A stretch of 64,000 nt of DNA from Patiria miniata (GCF_015706575.1 NW_024037047.1:6948632-7012631); one strand, 5' to 3'. Shown: positions 10,286-23,900, numbered from the stretch's first letter. The notes: generated by a model not told the origin, from the letters alone. Program-made: numbers and translations.

Positions 10286-11214
10286 TCCATTGCTCTCAGA
10301 AGCCTCTAATATAAACAGAGGGATATAAACAAGGGAGACATATTTGAATTCAGAGGAAGGGAATCCTCCGAGAGTTGCAGCGCGAGTATAAAGTTGTGTA
10401 CCTGAGACCTATATATCGAGGCGAAGTTACCATAGGAGGCGTCCACTACCCAATTCCCACATTGTGGAAAGATTCGTAACCTTAGCAGATGCAAATGTTC
10501 AGGAGACAGCAGGACCACCGGTGACCAAGGACAACCTGGAGATGGCGATGCTGGAGAATGTCACCAAGATAACCGAGACGCCTTCCAGATCTGCAGTTGC
10601 GTAAATCCGTGTCAGTGAGTGGGGAGGATGGAGAATGACCAACATTCCTAAAATAATTGTACAATTTCCCGGTCGTGACAATTCGAAAAGGGGGGACATG
10701 CACACACAAGACACTAGGGGGCGCTGTTAATGATACAGATGTACATCTTATGCGCACATGCGCTCGTCCCTGAACCTACCGTGCATTGATGCATTTAGTC
10801 ACGTCACGTCCAGTCCTGTCTCAGTCCTGTATGTCCCGTCCGCCAAAAATTTCCGGCAGGTCCTGCTGTAACACGTTGTCAGTCGTCAGTTTCCATCCAG
10901 TTCAGCTGGGTGAGTATATAGCTCCATTCAGTCCGTCTAGTATACGAAGAGTAGGCTAATCATGGTGAAGTCCATAGTTGAGTTGCATATGGATTAGAAG
11001 ATTCGTCGTACTGATTCGTGATCGTTCACAATGTATGCATCATTTAATATGTTTTGTAATCGCTAATAGAATGCAATACACGGTAAACCGTTTCAGAGGC
11101 GCAAGGTAATCCTGCCTACCAAGGTGATCTGTGCAATATTATAAAGAATCACAACAATTATAAATCTGGCTGCTGTATTGATTGAGTGAAGGAACCTCAG
11201 CCTCTGGGGCCCAT
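10286..11214. other. Intergenic, no gene recognised
   Basis: No domain-like frame. Short GTCCTGTC-type repeats occur at 10808-10845. Confidence 0.35.
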
Positions 11215-11460
11215 TCCCACCCCCTGTGCAAGGGCGGATCCATGGGGGGGGGGGGGGGGGTTGGCAACGTTTTTTTAAAGTGACGTACCAATAAAGGCAG
11301 GCACTGCGTAAACCACCATATTTTCCCCTCAAAAAAGTTTGGTTAAAGCGGTCAGAAATTGCCTCAGATCGCACCCCAGAGAATCTTAAATCCCCAAAAA
11401 TTCGGCGCGCTTGAGCGGGCCCGAACCCCACGCCGTAACTTTTCTTGAGCCCCAATTTTT
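11215..11460 (-). repeat. Poly-G-bearing repeat with family R segment
   Basis: An 18-base G run at 11244-11261 is followed, on the minus strand, by the family R core (GGCGTGGGGTTCGGGCCCGC ... CTGAGGCAATTTCTGACC). The same core is amplified at 32.2-35.0 kb. Confidence 0.6.
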
Positions 11461-11839
11461 GTCATATGATGACGTCACACTTTTGCCACATCTTTGACCA
11501 ATGGTGAATGTTTGTACAAGGTTTCATCTACATCCCTTGAACCGTTAAAGAGAAATTTCGGTTTTTTTAATATTCACGTTTCTTTGGTATTTTGAATTCA
11601 CCTAAATTTGACCTTCCGTTAACCCCGGAATTGAAGGTCAAGCTACTTCACGTACACGACATGAATTGTTCATCAAGGCATGGGCAATCAGATCACAAAA
11701 TACGATTATTACTCTTCCTTTTGTTCATGAGTTATGATTGAAACAATACGGCCACTTCTTAAAGGTATAGTCCATCATTTGTAATTTCTGCATTTTGTTC
11801 GCTTGAAGCAACAAAAATGCTCAAAATCCAAAGAATGGT
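11461..11839. other. Intergenic, no gene recognised
   Basis: Low-complexity AT-rich DNA. No gene seen. Confidence 0.3.
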
Positions 11840-11985
11840 GCTAAACAACTAACGTGGTGAAGTTTCAGCTCAGCTTTAGCTGTATATTCCGTAAAAAACA
11901 GCATTCTAGGATTTCGATTTCAAATCAAAAGTTGCTGAATCGTGTTTTGAATTGGGCCTGAATTCAGCGTCCGAGATTCTGACTA
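11840..11985 (-). repeat. Dispersed repeat E, copy 1
   Basis: Reverse complement of 58515-58660. Both contain TTGAATTGGGCCTGAATTCAG (this strand) or its complement, and the GTTTCAGCTCAGC block. Confidence 0.65.
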
Positions 11986-12079
11986 TTCATGATGAATCTT
12001 AGGTCAGGTAGCCTCCGGTAATACATTGTATTACAATTTACGTCACGTGACCAAAACGGGAGGAATTCCTCCTTTTTCG

Positions 12080-13020
12080 TAAGGAAACGTAAGGAACGAG
12101 CACGCGCCCCTGGAGTCGAGGCTGAAAAAGACTAGATCGGCAGCGCGTCCACACGCACCCATTCACTGTGCGATAAATCTCCGCCATTTTTGTCGTCTCC
12201 CGTGGACGCGCAACAAATAAACGTAAAGTAACGACCTCGTGCCCCGTGGATACGATCTTGCAGCGCCATGTTGTTTCCCATCATGCCTTGCGCGATCGTA
12301 ACCCCTGGAATTGTGTAATTTAAATGTGCCAAAATACGGCACATTATAATTGGGGCTGCAGTATATCCGTTTTACGCGCTGACGCCATCTTTAAAATGTT
12401 AAAAGTTGTGATTTTGAAGAATGTATCCTTTCAAACACAACGTTTGGACGTTGTATTAATTAGCAAAGATTTGTATTAAATGTACGTACCCCTTTCGTGC
12501 CTATACAACCACAGATACAGGGGTTTTTTTTTAGCGAGAAACGCGGCTGACATAGTCCATATCGTACAGGCATCGCGACTTTTGAATCATAATTTTTTTT
12601 TTCGTACGTGACGTTACGTGCAAAGCACGCGAGCGCATTATGGGCGCGCCCGGCGTGCAATCTTCGAAATGCGCGCGCGGTACGCTGTGAATATGCCAAT
12701 CAGCGTCATTTACGTCATCATCACAGCCAGGGGTTAGTGTAAGGAACGAGCACGCGCCCCTGGAGTCGAGGCTGGTAAAGTAATGGAGCTAAATGTATCT
12801 TTCCTCCAGCACGTGACCTAGCTCATCAACAAGCGCGAAGCTAGAAAAGAGCACCGAGTATTACGCGATGCGCACACGTGTTAGCGATGCACACACAGCA
12901 CTGTGAGCGTACATGGCGTTGCGTTTGTCACGTTTTGCGCGCATTATTTGTATCTTTCCTCCAGCACGTGACCCTCCATGCAAGTCCGAGCGTGTGGACG
13001 CGCTGCCGATCTAGTCTTTT
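12080..13020. repeat. Nested direct and inverted repeats, CpG-rich
   Basis: The block AAGGAACGAGCACGCGCCCC is present at ~12080 and ~12740. AAGACTAGATCGGCAGCGCG (12128) is inverted near 12995-13020. CTTTCCTCCAGCACGTGACC occurs at ~12800 and ~12954. This looks like a composite of one element inserted into itself. Short frames here are not convincing genes. Confidence 0.6.
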
Positions 13021-13057
13021 TATTCTATATCTATGGACGAATTATATTTATCTCTAT

Positions 13058-13457
13058 TTATAACACCTCACCCACAGATTCTGTGTCTTGATTGGCCGAG
13101 AGCGAGTCACATGTTACTTTCTAATTTTGCTATCTTTCTGTGCACGGCCAAAAGTACTATGCGCATAGCAACCAAAGTACTATACCATTAGCAACCAAAG
13201 TACTATTTCCACGGCGCGGTATTTGTGTGCAAATGCATGCTGGTGTGCGCGTTGCGCGTAGCGCGTAGCGCGTATTATTCCAAAGAGAGCGCGCCGCAGA
13301 CTTGGGTTCAAACATTTCGTGAAGGGTTATTTTTTAAGAGAGAAATACATTTTCCACCAATTTTGTATTGAAATTGAAGTTTATTTCAACTGTGTTCAGA
13401 TTTAAATAATGTAAAATATTAAAATCAAGCAGAATCTGTGGGTGAAGTGTTATAAAA
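13058..13457. mobile_element. MITE with ~28-bp inverted ends
   Basis: The left end TATAACACCTCACCCACAGA is mirrored at the right by CTGTGGGTGAAGTGTTATA. Spacing is about 400 bp. No coding capacity. Confidence 0.6.
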
Positions 13458-13619
13458 CAAATATTGAATGCTTTATCTCGTGGTGAAGTAAAACTAGCCT
13501 CCCTCGGTGATCCATGGACCTTTCTATTTTCCCTCGGCTTCGCCTCGGGAAAATAGAATGGTCCATGGATCACCTCGGGAGGCTAGTTTTACTACACCAC
13601 TCGAAGCATTCAATATTTG
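13458..13619. repeat. 162-bp imperfect palindrome
   Basis: Arms of ~75 bp run from CAAATATTGAATGC to its complement GCATTCAATATTTG, with the centre at ~13540 (CTCGGCTTCGCCTCG). It can fold into a long hairpin. It abuts the MITE at 13058-13457. Confidence 0.75.
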
Positions 13620-13870
13620 TATAATATATGATATATAGCTTAAGTGGGAATTTCCACTGTTTGTTTCATATTGCAATCGTATTCGATTAATAAATAATCC
13701 AAACGAGTTTATTTAGCTGACAAACATAACATGTCAGTCGTTTTTTAAAACAATGGCTTGGACTTTGCATGTAGCTTGGACTTTGCATGGGAGTTGGTAC
13801 CTGAACTTGCATATAAACCTTAACTTAATCGATATAATATAGGTCTACGTGTACCCGAATGTAAACGTCG

Positions 13871-14009
13871 GTGGCGTATCCAGCTTTTGATATCGGGGGG
13901 GGGGGGGGGGGGCAACCGCACATCCGCGACAAAATGTCGACATGTTCTTTTCTCCGGAGACTTGGCCTCCGTAAAATCAAGGGGGGGGGGGTGGCTCTGG
14001 ATACGCCAC
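13871..14009. mobile_element. Short MITE with GTGGCGTATCCAG ends and internal poly-G
   Basis: A 139-bp element with 13-bp perfect inverted ends (GTGGCGTATCCAG ... CTGGATACGCCAC). Two poly-G runs (13896-13912, 13981-13991) lie inside. A related element truncates a possible exon at 42940-43142. Confidence 0.75.
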
Positions 14010-14621
14010 TGGTAAACGTGCACAAATACAAATTAAAATCTACTTTGAAACTGAAAGACATGCATGAGGTTTTTTTTTTCGTTTGTAATTTATGTGTACT
14101 ATTAGTTTCAGTTTGTTGTTTCGTCATGACGCCCATTTAAGAAGTTCCTTCATTGTGGTAATGTTATGTGTAGACAATGAATACGCTGTTATACTCTGGT
14201 ATAACACTTTTGATTGAGGAAGTTTGTCCCCGTTGTATGACACACCTTTAATTTGTCAAATTTCTTGTTTAAAGTACAAGATTAATTTGGTGTAATTCTT
14301 TGTTAATACTTCTACATGATCATGTACAGGGTGTCTAAAAAAATCGAACCCCCACAGCCCCCCTTTTTCACAGCTTAAAAACACACCTCGCAACTATCGA
14401 AACATTATGTGGAGAGTAAAGTTCAGTAAAAATATTATTAAATATTCATTAAATATAAAAAAATATTTCCAATCTGGTAAAAAGTTCTTGAGTTTCGGCC
14501 AATTCAAAATTAGTTCCGATTATCAACCTGTCCACCGTCTCAATTGTCATTATATTAGTAATGTATAATGGATTTGGGGTGAGGGTATTTTTGCTTTCTT
14601 TAATCTTTCAATTTTTCTTTA
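14010..14621. other. Intergenic, no gene recognised
   Basis: AT-rich sequence with no recognised family. Confidence 0.3.
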
Positions 14622-15055
14622 AACAAGAGATTGGATAAATAACAAGTGTGTCATACAACGCGGAAACATCATACTCAATCTAAAGTGTTTAAGGGTACAT
14701 CATTATGTAGGCTACACATACATGTAAATGACCATGTATGTATGACATCTTGTTACTAAAAAGAACGCACAATCTAATGTGCATCATAACGAATCTAAAA
14801 CTGAAACCAGTAAAAGTATGCATAAAATACAAGCGGAAAAACCCTTATGTCCTTCGGGTGTATCTATATCATATGTATCAAGCGTTATAAAGCTTTATGT
14901 GCAGTTTGAGGTATATACTTACTCTATGTACATGCATGGCTTAATTATCCTGTGCCCCCTTCTCATGTATCGCAGAGAGGCACAAAGTCCAAGAATTAGC
15001 AATTGCAGCTGCATCAATAGGTTTATCAATTAAATTAACGCAATTGCGTTATTTA
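14622..15055 (+). repeat. Large direct repeat, copy 1
   Basis: 14740-15052 is repeated at 18716-19028, near-identical by eye (shared CAAGCGGAAAAACCCTTATG and GTATCAAGCGTTATAAAGC). The leading part, 14622-14745, is repeated at 15418-15540. Frames inside are not domain-like. Confidence 0.75.
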
Positions 15056-15417
15056 TTATTTATTGTATTGTATGACCTAACAATAATAGAAAGATGCTTT
15101 CCAAAAGTGTTTGTTTGTTTTCCTTGTAAGGGTAAAGATACTGTGTTGCATTTTGGATTAATGACCTTTGGAAATAATGGTAAAAATAAATGTTTGCAGT
15201 TCCAAATTACCCCAAAACTTTGCTGTATAATTACTTTCCAAGTCCTTTCATCCCGCAACCGTGGACACTATATGAAGTATTAACAAAGAATATTCACCTT
15301 AATTAACAGAAATTTAACGCAAATACAGATAGAAGCAACCCTGAAAGTGGGAGCTCAAAATGTGGATGATCTGAAGTGGCAATTTCCAGATAATGTTCAT
15401 AGATGTGAACTACTTTA

Positions 15418-15540
15418 AACAAGAGATTGGACAAATAACAAGTGAATCATACAACGGGGAAACATCTTACTCAATCTAAAGTGTTTACAGGGTGCATCAT
15501 TATGTAGGCTACACATAAATGACCATGTATGTGTAAAGGA
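15418..15540 (+). repeat. Direct repeat of 14622-14745
   Basis: Shares AACAAGAGATTGGA and ACTCAATCTAAAGTGTTTA followed by ATTATGTAGGCTACACATA with the upstream copy. Confidence 0.7.
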
Positions 15541-15568
15541 TGGTGACTCTTGTTCTTTTTAACCGACT

Positions 15569-15625
15569 GAAATGGAGAGGGAACAGAAGAAACAGCGGCT
15601 TAGTTGGTGGGAAAAATAGCACTTA
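15569..15625 (+). repeat. 57-bp flanking direct repeat, left
   Basis: CTGAAATGGAGAGGGAACAG and the following ~37 bases recur at 18453-18509 in the same orientation. With the 14.7/18.7 kb repeats this brackets a ~2.9 kb block. Confidence 0.65.
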
Positions 15626-17447
15626 TTTATTAAACCAAACATATCTAAATCAAAAGAGTTTACATTAACTACATGGTTAATATAATCCTGATAAAGCAAA
15701 ACTAAAGGATAAACTTAGGTGTCATGGAAGAACTACAAGAAGTAAATTCCTAACAATTGAAACTTATTCTTGATCGAGCCGACTACATAAAGCAAAAACT
15801 AAAAAACTCAGTGTTGATTGGAAACACAACTATTACCAAATGGCCAGTCTCAATAAAAGTGAGAAATGAAACTTTACATTCATAAAGAAACACTTAACAG
15901 GATAAATCCAAGGCATTTGCTTAAGCCATTACTCTACATCAAATAGGTCAATAAACAAGATAATATGTATTAGCCCTTTTGGACTCAGAACTGGACAGTC
16001 CGTTGTCAAGTCAGAACTTGGCTAAATAACCAAAACAGACTATTATATTGACAAGAAGGAGGGGGGGGGGCAAATGTGGCACTCTCTCCAGCCACTTTAT
16101 CTACACTTAAACCAAAATAAAGAAAAACATAACAATCTAACAAGACAGTTTCAGCCTAGCTCAGGAGACTAATATAAACAACAAGCTGATTTACCCGATC
16201 ATAGATCGGGTAGGGCGTGTTTGTGTTGGGGTTGAAAAATGTGGGGAGTTAAATGTAAATGGGGGATATTTAGTTGAGAAAACATGCAGTTATAGAAAAG
16301 CAATTTCTGTGATGCGATCTGAGGCATTTTCTGACCACTATAAACCAATTGTTTTGAGCAAAAGATCATCTTTTAAACATCATTTTCGAGTTTCGAGTCA
16401 TTGAATCAGCTATTCTGAGCAATAGAATCATTATAGTAGGCTACAATTTTTATTCGGGGAAGAAAAATGGGGGGGGGGGGGGGACCAAACGATATGGTAT
16501 TCCTCGTTTTAAAAGGTTGGCGGGGCGAATCCCGTGTCCCCCACCGATTGACGCCCAATTATGTACCATGGCAAGTATGTATAACTGTCTGTAAATTTCC
16601 CGTTGGTCTGTTAAATTGACATTTTGTGAGGCAGTCGCATTTGTGGGAAAACGTAGTTGAAAGACTTACCGTAGTACACAGGCGAAGGCTGATTGTACAG
16701 TTTTGACAATAAATCATAATGCAATGAAACGTGAAGGTGTCGTTTGCAATGAAAATGTTGAGTGTTACCATAAAATTACAAAGTCTGAATCATGGAGGAA
16801 GGTCATAATTAAGTTACAGTATTGGACTCTTCAACAAATGTAAACTTGAACTTCTTACAATTTGCGAGACCTGCGAGGAAAATTTCAACTTTTGTTCAAG
16901 TTGGTTCAACCATTATATAAGCAAGGCCAAACAGCCAACAACCGTCAATGGATATTATTATTTATGCACTCTTCGTTATTCCAGCCCAACGTAGTTCATA
17001 TGAAGATCGCGATATTTGAAGCAATGCATCGATCCTTCGTTGATCCCAAACAGGCCACTGAAATTATAACGCGACACTGAATTATACGTGGCGGGCAGCG
17101 AACTCACAACGCTCAGCCTTGGTGATTGCATGGAGCTATAAACACATGATGGAAGCAACAAAGCACTATATCACGTCACATGCTTGTGCTTCAAATAGCG
17201 AGCACCGTAGTCTACGGTAGACCCAACCTCGTTTCCAGGGTGTGTAGCAGGCTGCAGTACGCGTTGCCATCGACGGTTTTACGCATAGCCCGGAAGTACT
17301 ACGCAGTGTAGACTTTCGATTGGTCAGACCGCGTAAGGCATACTAATGTGTAGTCCTTCTGAGTATTCGTTGCACCATGGTTGCACTCGGCGCAGGGGCG
17401 GCAAGCGAAGCATATGAAAGAAAAGGAACACTTGGTGGCCACGCACC
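15626..17447. other. Non-coding block between direct repeats
   Basis: No protein family recognised. Contains poly-G runs (16061-16070, 16470-16482), a small palindrome ACCCGATCATAGATCGGGTA (16194-16213), and a partial family R motif (GATGCGATCTGAGGCA at 16311). Confidence 0.35.
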
Positions 17448-17978
17448 ATGGACAAAAAATATTTTGCCAAGGTCACCCCATGCTACCGTTTGGTGAACAC
17501 TTTTGCAGAACAGCCGAGTAGAACACGTAAACGCAACCCTACGTCTAAGCCGCTGACCTCGCACAGTCTAGACACGCAGAAAAGCCAGCACAGGGGGCCG
17601 CCAAGCAGTCAACGTGAAAGCGCACACGACGGCAAATTCCTGCGCAAAACACAGTCACGAAAAATCGACGAAACAGATCGCCGGTCCGTACGGGAAAATC
17701 AGGACGACCCAAAGTGTCCGACCCGGCGGAAGACACCCTCCGCATTTTTCCACGGACGTGGAGCGATTTTGGCGCCGCGGGAGCCCGCGGTCTCGGATCC
17801 TTTCATGAGCAAACATCGTCTGGGAGGCCGAGTTAAACTCTCTCTTATATATATAGATAGTCTTTCCTATGAAACAAGAAGTCTGGACTCTAGAACCTCT
17901 CATAGCCTGGCACTTGCCTCTGATAACGAAATAAAAGGGGTTTGTTATGTTTGGAGACATAAACAAAGGCTAGCCTAG
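17448..17978 (+). CDS. Hypothetical ORF, 176 aa, unassigned
   Basis: Basic, Ser/Arg-rich open frame starting in a good context (CACCATGG). It lies in a CpG-richer patch than its surroundings. I see no domain, signal peptide or membrane segment. The minus strand is also open across the middle, which weakens the call. It could be a chance frame in a GC-rich patch or a first exon. Confidence 0.2.
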   Translation: MDKKYFAKVTPCYRLVNTFAEQPSRTRKRNPTSKPLTSHSLDTQKSQHRGPPSSQRESAHDGKFLRKTQSRKIDETDRRSVRENQDDPKCPTRRKTPSAFFHGRGAILAPREPAVSDPFMSKHRLGGRVKLSLIYIDSLSYETRSLDSRTSHSLALASDNEIKGVCYVWRHKQRLA

Positions 17979-18715
17979 TCCTCAGCTTCTACTGACCAGC
18001 CCATGTCCACCCAGGGCTCGGACCATGCTGTCTGAGTATACCCTTCACTGTACAGTGAAAAGGCACTGTCTCAGAAAACTAAAATATAAAGGCGACTTTT
18101 CTCCCTAAAAAAATACTATACAAGTTGGAGAAGTCAAATCAAACTACAATGTCAATCAAATCTATGAAGTATGAACTTTCATTAACTCTAGCTACTTGAT
18201 CACAGTTGACTTCAGTAAAACGAAAAATAAAGAATAAAAAGTCTACTCTGATCCAGAATAAGGCCAATTTTGGTCCATTGCAACCATTGTTTCACATGGT
18301 GGAAATATCTATAAAAGTCACTAACTAATAAAACAATACTTCCTGAAATCAAAGTCAAACAAACTAACATCTATATTAATCTATACAATTTCCACTTCTG
18401 TATGTATGTGAAAACTAAGGATAAGATGTAAATAAAAGTAACTTTTCCTACCTGAAATGGAGAGGGAACAGAAGAAACAGCGGCTTAGTCGGTGGGAAGA
18501 ATAGCACTAAGGCATGTTAGGCCACACCACCCCAAACCACTGCACCCTCTGGGCTCAGGGGTCAGTCCACTTTCAAGTAGGGGTTACCAGGGTAGAGCAA
18601 AGATGTAACTTTAAGTGCGAAGGAGACCTGTTGGTTAAATTTGTTTAATGTACAAAAAGAGAATGGGGGGGGGGGGGGAGTTTGTGATTTATAAATGAGG
18701 GGGCGTCATTTACAT
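17979..18715. other. Non-coding, includes right copy of 57-bp repeat
   Basis: 18453-18509 repeats 15569-15625. A poly-G run lies at 18666-18679. No gene seen. Confidence 0.4.
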
Positions 18716-19028
18716 CTGTATGACATCTTGTTACTGAAAAGAACTCACAATCTTATTAAATGTGCATAACGAAACTAAAACTGAAACTAAAATTATGCAA
18801 AAAAAACAAGCGGAAAAACCCTTATGTCCTCCGGGTATATCTATATCATATGTATCAAGCGTTATAAAGCTTTATGTGCAGTTTGAGGTATATACTGACT
18901 CTATGTACATGCATGGCTTAATTATCCTGTGCCCCCTTCTCGTGTATCGCAGAGAGGCACAAAGTCCAAGAATTAGCAATTGCAGCTGCATCAATAGGTT
19001 TATCAATTAAATTAACGCTATTGCATTA
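18716..19028 (+). repeat. Large direct repeat, copy 2
   Basis: Copy of 14740-15052, separated from it by ~3.98 kb. Differences are a few substitutions and small indels. Confidence 0.75.
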
Positions 19029-20844
19029 TTTATTAACAGAATGTGCCACGAAACAAAGTGGAAATTAATGAAGTTAAATATCGAATGAATTTGCACCATC
19101 TATAAAAATCCCCCTCTTCTAAAAATTAATAGGTCTGCCTGGTGTGTTAAAATTAAAACGAAAACTCGAAAAAAGCTAATAATATCTAAGAGAGGTCTGG
19201 ATATTGTTTAAAAGTTCACTTTGGTGAGATCATGTTACCTTAAATTAGTATTCTCAATCCCTCTCTGTGGTGGTCCTTTAATATAATTTTTTAATGTTAT
19301 TTATTTATCACTATTCATTTTGTAAATATCATTAAAACCATGCCAGTTCTCTGCAGGATTTTCTCGGGGATTTTTGCCCGTGTGATAGGTCTTTGTTTGG
19401 TTTGGTTGTTTAACGTTTGTTAAATTTTAATAAAATGAGTTTGCGTTTAATTGATTATTGTATATTAATGCTCTTTTTTTCATCACATGGTGTGAATGAT
19501 AATAAACGAATAACCAGGAAAGCAGGGACCTATTAAATGATACTAAATTTGATGATTCCAAACATGCATTCTTAAACTATCAACGAAAATTGCAGGTATA
19601 CTATTCTATTATAAAGTACCTTGATAACAATAAAATTTGTTGAACTTATTATTCGGAGCCTAGCAAAGTTGAAATATAAAGTTGCAATTTAAAGACTGCA
19701 GGTGTATACCATCCTATAATACCATATTCTCAAATTGAAATTGTAACAATAGTGATGCAATATTTATCTTTGACTGAGCAATGTATCGATCGGTGATTGT
19801 TATGGTAGCAGAAAATAGTCAGAAAAAAAAACACATGTTGAAAGTGTTTTAACTTACTAAGAAAAACAATCCTTGTTATATGGTCGAAAGATACTTCTCA
19901 ATTTGGTGATCCTTTAATAAAGAATGACAGGTTACCAGTTTTTGTAGCAGTAGCGTGTTACAAGTCTTGCGGTGCAAGTCGGGCTGTCACATATTGTGGT
20001 CCAAATGGTATTCTTGAGTGCAAACATGCAAATAAAAATAATTATAGCTGACAATATTGTCCAAAAGTTTCAAGAGTCAAAGGCAAGGTCCTCAGTATTT
20101 CACAGGTCAAGTTTGAGGTCTCAATTCAATTGAGAGGGAAGCCAAGTGGAGAGATGAGTAGAAATAGAAACCGCACACCAGATGTTTCTTTTGACACAGT
20201 TGATTGATGCACTACTGAAGGGGTGTTGGACTGGTTGTTTCGTGTGATGCACATTTTAAGTTTTGGGACTATCATACATATACATAGTTCTGAGGGTTCA
20301 AAATTTTCGGACTAATTTCGACCATTTTCTAAAGAGGGGATTATCCATTTTTTTTTTCAAATGGTCGAAACCGCCCCCCCCCCCCACGAAAAAGACTTTA
20401 CTGTATGCAAGCGATCGCATCTAGTATGTGCAACGTTCGCAAAGTCGAAAAACCGACGGTGGTGGTACAACTCTGATTTCTCAAACAATGTAAATCTCAG
20501 GTCTATATATCACTGTTCCCAAGTTTGAATGGGATTTTGATCAGTCAAGTATACCTTTTGAGAGATGATTGCATAAGAAAGTAACTTTCTGAGTGCAAGT
20601 AAGTCGTCTTTAAACCGCGTTACGAGGACCCAAAAATGATAATACAGGCCTGCCATCTACCAGTTTGATAAGTAATTAGGGCCAGATCCGCTCAATGAAG
20701 AGTAAACTGCTGTACAAAGCAGAGGAAAAAAAATAATTTACACCCACTTTAATCATTAATGTATTTTGATATTTTGTTGAACAGGTTGACAAGCTATACA
20801 TAATGCTGAGGTGTAGCTCCTCGCAACACTCGTGTCAGAACAAA
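19029..20844. other. AT-rich region upstream of gene 1
   Basis: No coding or repeat family recognised apart from a poly-C run (20371-20384). The promoter of gene 1 should be in the last few hundred bases, but no core element is convincing. Confidence 0.35.
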
Positions 20845-20953
20845 ATGGGCGAAAAACCAGTTCTTCTCGGGGTGCTTATCATTGTGGTGGTAGTGGGATT
20901 GATCACAAACTCTCTGGCATCTGGCAACATTCATTCATGCCCACATTCCTACG
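20845..20953 (+). CDS. Gene 1 exon 1: signal peptide
   Basis: The ATG at 20845 starts MGEKPVLLGVLIIVVVVGLI, a strong hydrophobic signal sequence. Cleavage is likely near NSLASG. The donor is GTAAGA, in phase 1. No earlier in-frame ATG gives a better start. Confidence 0.75.
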
Positions 20954-23900
20954 GTAAGAACTAGTGGGCCGTTGTTCATCATCCCTTGTTCTTGATGGTT
21001 ATTGACCAAAAACAAAAGCAAGAATTAGCCTCAAGAACACAGTATCAGCAAGCACTGCTTGTCCAACCATCAATATATAGTGGGGGGGGGGGCGCTAAAA
21101 AAATTGGTCCTCCAAAAAGTGGGTCCAAACAAATACGGCGTGGGGTTTGGGGGCCGCTTAAGGGCCCCGATACTCTTTGGGAGTCTAGATATGCTCTGTG
21201 GTGCGATCAGAGGCAATTTCTTACCACTTTGACTATTTTTTTTTAGGAAAAGATGGTGGTGTGCGCAGTGCCTGCCTTTATTGCGACGTCACTCTTAATA
21301 CAATCAGGTTCGTTTTGTGAGGTGTTTTTTTTGGGGGGGGGGGAACATGGCCACCATTGCCCCTCCCCATTCATCCGCCCTTCCGTGTACATTAACTGAA
21401 CAGAACAGTTTTGTGTGTGTTTTATGTTTTGCTTACAGCTAACGATACTCGGGACGCATTCGGTTTGTTGAACAATAGTGCCTATGTACAGCTTGGCCTT
21501 CCACACCGAATCCCATGTCTGGCTTACACTTATCGGGAAAATGAAACGCTGTCACTTTTCTGGTACAAAATGAACAAACGCACGGACAGTGGAGACACAG
21601 AAAAAAATATTTATAAAAGGCTACAGAAACAAACAAGAATATCCAGACAGTGCAATATATTCCCTCACGTCTGATTTCGGACTCCTTATCAAATTTATCG
21701 AGGAGAGTAATGGAAGCAAATACCTGTGTGCTGTCCGCTGGGAACATGGCATGAAGTACACTAAAGAAGAAGAGACAATCAACGTACAAGTCATTGGTAA
21801 GACCTCTGCCAAGATTATCGTTAAGATAATAATACAAGGTATTACAATGTATTAATGTAATACGAGGGTTATCATTTGACATGGAAGATGGGCATTGAGC
21901 ACTGAGATCAAGATACACCTCCCGAACCTTAGTTTATTCAAAATTGAACGACTTCAGAGAGTATTCAATGGACATTTAATTCATAACCTTTGCAACTCTG
22001 AGACCATAATTTCTTTGGGTGAACCAAAACCAGTTTAAAAACCCAAATAATATCCCCTTCCAAAAAAAACCCCAAAACCCCAATACTGTTGAACAAATCT
22101 TGGTGCATGTACATGTATAAACACCAAACTAAAAAGTGATGTGGTCAGGAAATGAAGGTCGGAACAAATGTGCTTGGTACAGATATCCATGTCTTCTTCA
22201 CTATCTGGTTTGTATTAAATTCTTTCTGCGAATAATTCACTGCATATATACATGTACTGGGAAAGTTAGGATATAGATTTTGAGACGTTGGTGGCAGCAG
22301 ACACACCGGTGCTTTTTCCATAATATTTTTCGCGTCATATTGAGCATGCGTGCTTAAGATTTAACACGACGTAAACAATTGAAAAGGACCGGTCGACCCC
22401 AGACAAAAGTACCGGTATGTTTGCTGCCACCACTGACGTCTCAAAAATTTCCCATTGAATCTGGGATCACAAAACTGGGTTTGTTCCACATCACAGGACA
22501 CACGTTTCCACATATAAGTGAGGCAGTCAGTGAAGGATCGCCCCCTACTAGTCTTGAGCCGGGACGCAGACACACGCTACCATGTGGGTGCGCGTCACAG
22601 ACGCAAGACGCACCAATATCCGTAGTGTATTGGTCAAAGGGAGAGGGCGTCACTACAGATACACAGATCATTGGTGCGCGTTTCTCTGATGGTACTACCC
22701 TGCAGATCCAACATGGCGCAGATTACAGCATTGGTAGCGACGCTTCACTTACAGTCAACTCCCTGAATGACGTGCAAGATACACAGAGATTCTGGTGTCA
22801 TGTGTTCAAGTCAAACGGCACACTCCATAGTTGTTTCACTGATGTTTTGATCTTACAAGGTGTGACAACTATATTAAAGCACTTGCCTTGAATGCTACCC
22901 TTTCCTGGTCCTACTTCGCGGTCAACAAAATCGTATCTTTCGATTCATCACCTGTCATTTTAATCATTATTTACCACACAAATATTTTCCATTTGTAGAT
23001 AGCGTGTAAGGAATAGAAGTAAAAGGGCCTCAGTTCTTTTGAAAATTGAGTATAGTTTCGAATGCATATATCACTGTTTTATTTTCCCTTGAGGCGCTGC
23101 AAAGAACAATCCCTCATTGCGATTACTACTGTAATATTGTGTGGTCCAGTACTAACCAACTCCACTCCTTTAATGTCATGCAGAACCGGGCCATCAGACT
23201 CTGCACCCTCTCACAACCACGAGATCAAACTGCACCTCTATTTGCAAAACTTCGCACACTAACACTAACGCTCACGGATATTAACAAACTTCAAACAGGA
23301 ATTTTCATGTTTAAGTACACTAACAAAATTTTACCTCAAGTTTTTTTTCGGCCCTTTTCACTTCGTGTGAGTCTGGCCCAATCGCTAAACGAAAGAGAGA
23401 TGGGCACTCCGTTCCGGTGAACACAGATTCGTCCCTATAGTCCCCTTGCAATAATTACTGTTATGTGGTATGCTCGTTATTGTTTAAGGTTTACTGGTTT
23501 TTTTTTTTTTATTTGTTTACTGACATGTTTATATGTTCACTATTGCATGATTTTCTCATTAACACTTTATTTTCTTTGTGTAATTGTTTTTTTGCCATTT
23601 GATTGTTCAGCTTGTTCATCTTTCATTTTACATTTTGATTTGGCTGCCTACTTGTTTGTTCCTTTTTGTTTCCTGATCAATTCGTTTTTGTTCACTTTCT
23701 TGTGTTTTGAATTCTTTTGTATAGTTTTGATTTTGACTGCATGTAGCTGCACGAACATTTGATTATGACATCATCGTTTTTGTTGTATCCATGCATAATT
23801 AAGTTGTCATTTCGGGTTTCTTTTGTCAAGGCATCTCCATATATGCGCCCGGCTTCGGAAGATGCCTCCATAATTGCCATTTTTTATTGTCCTTTCTTGC

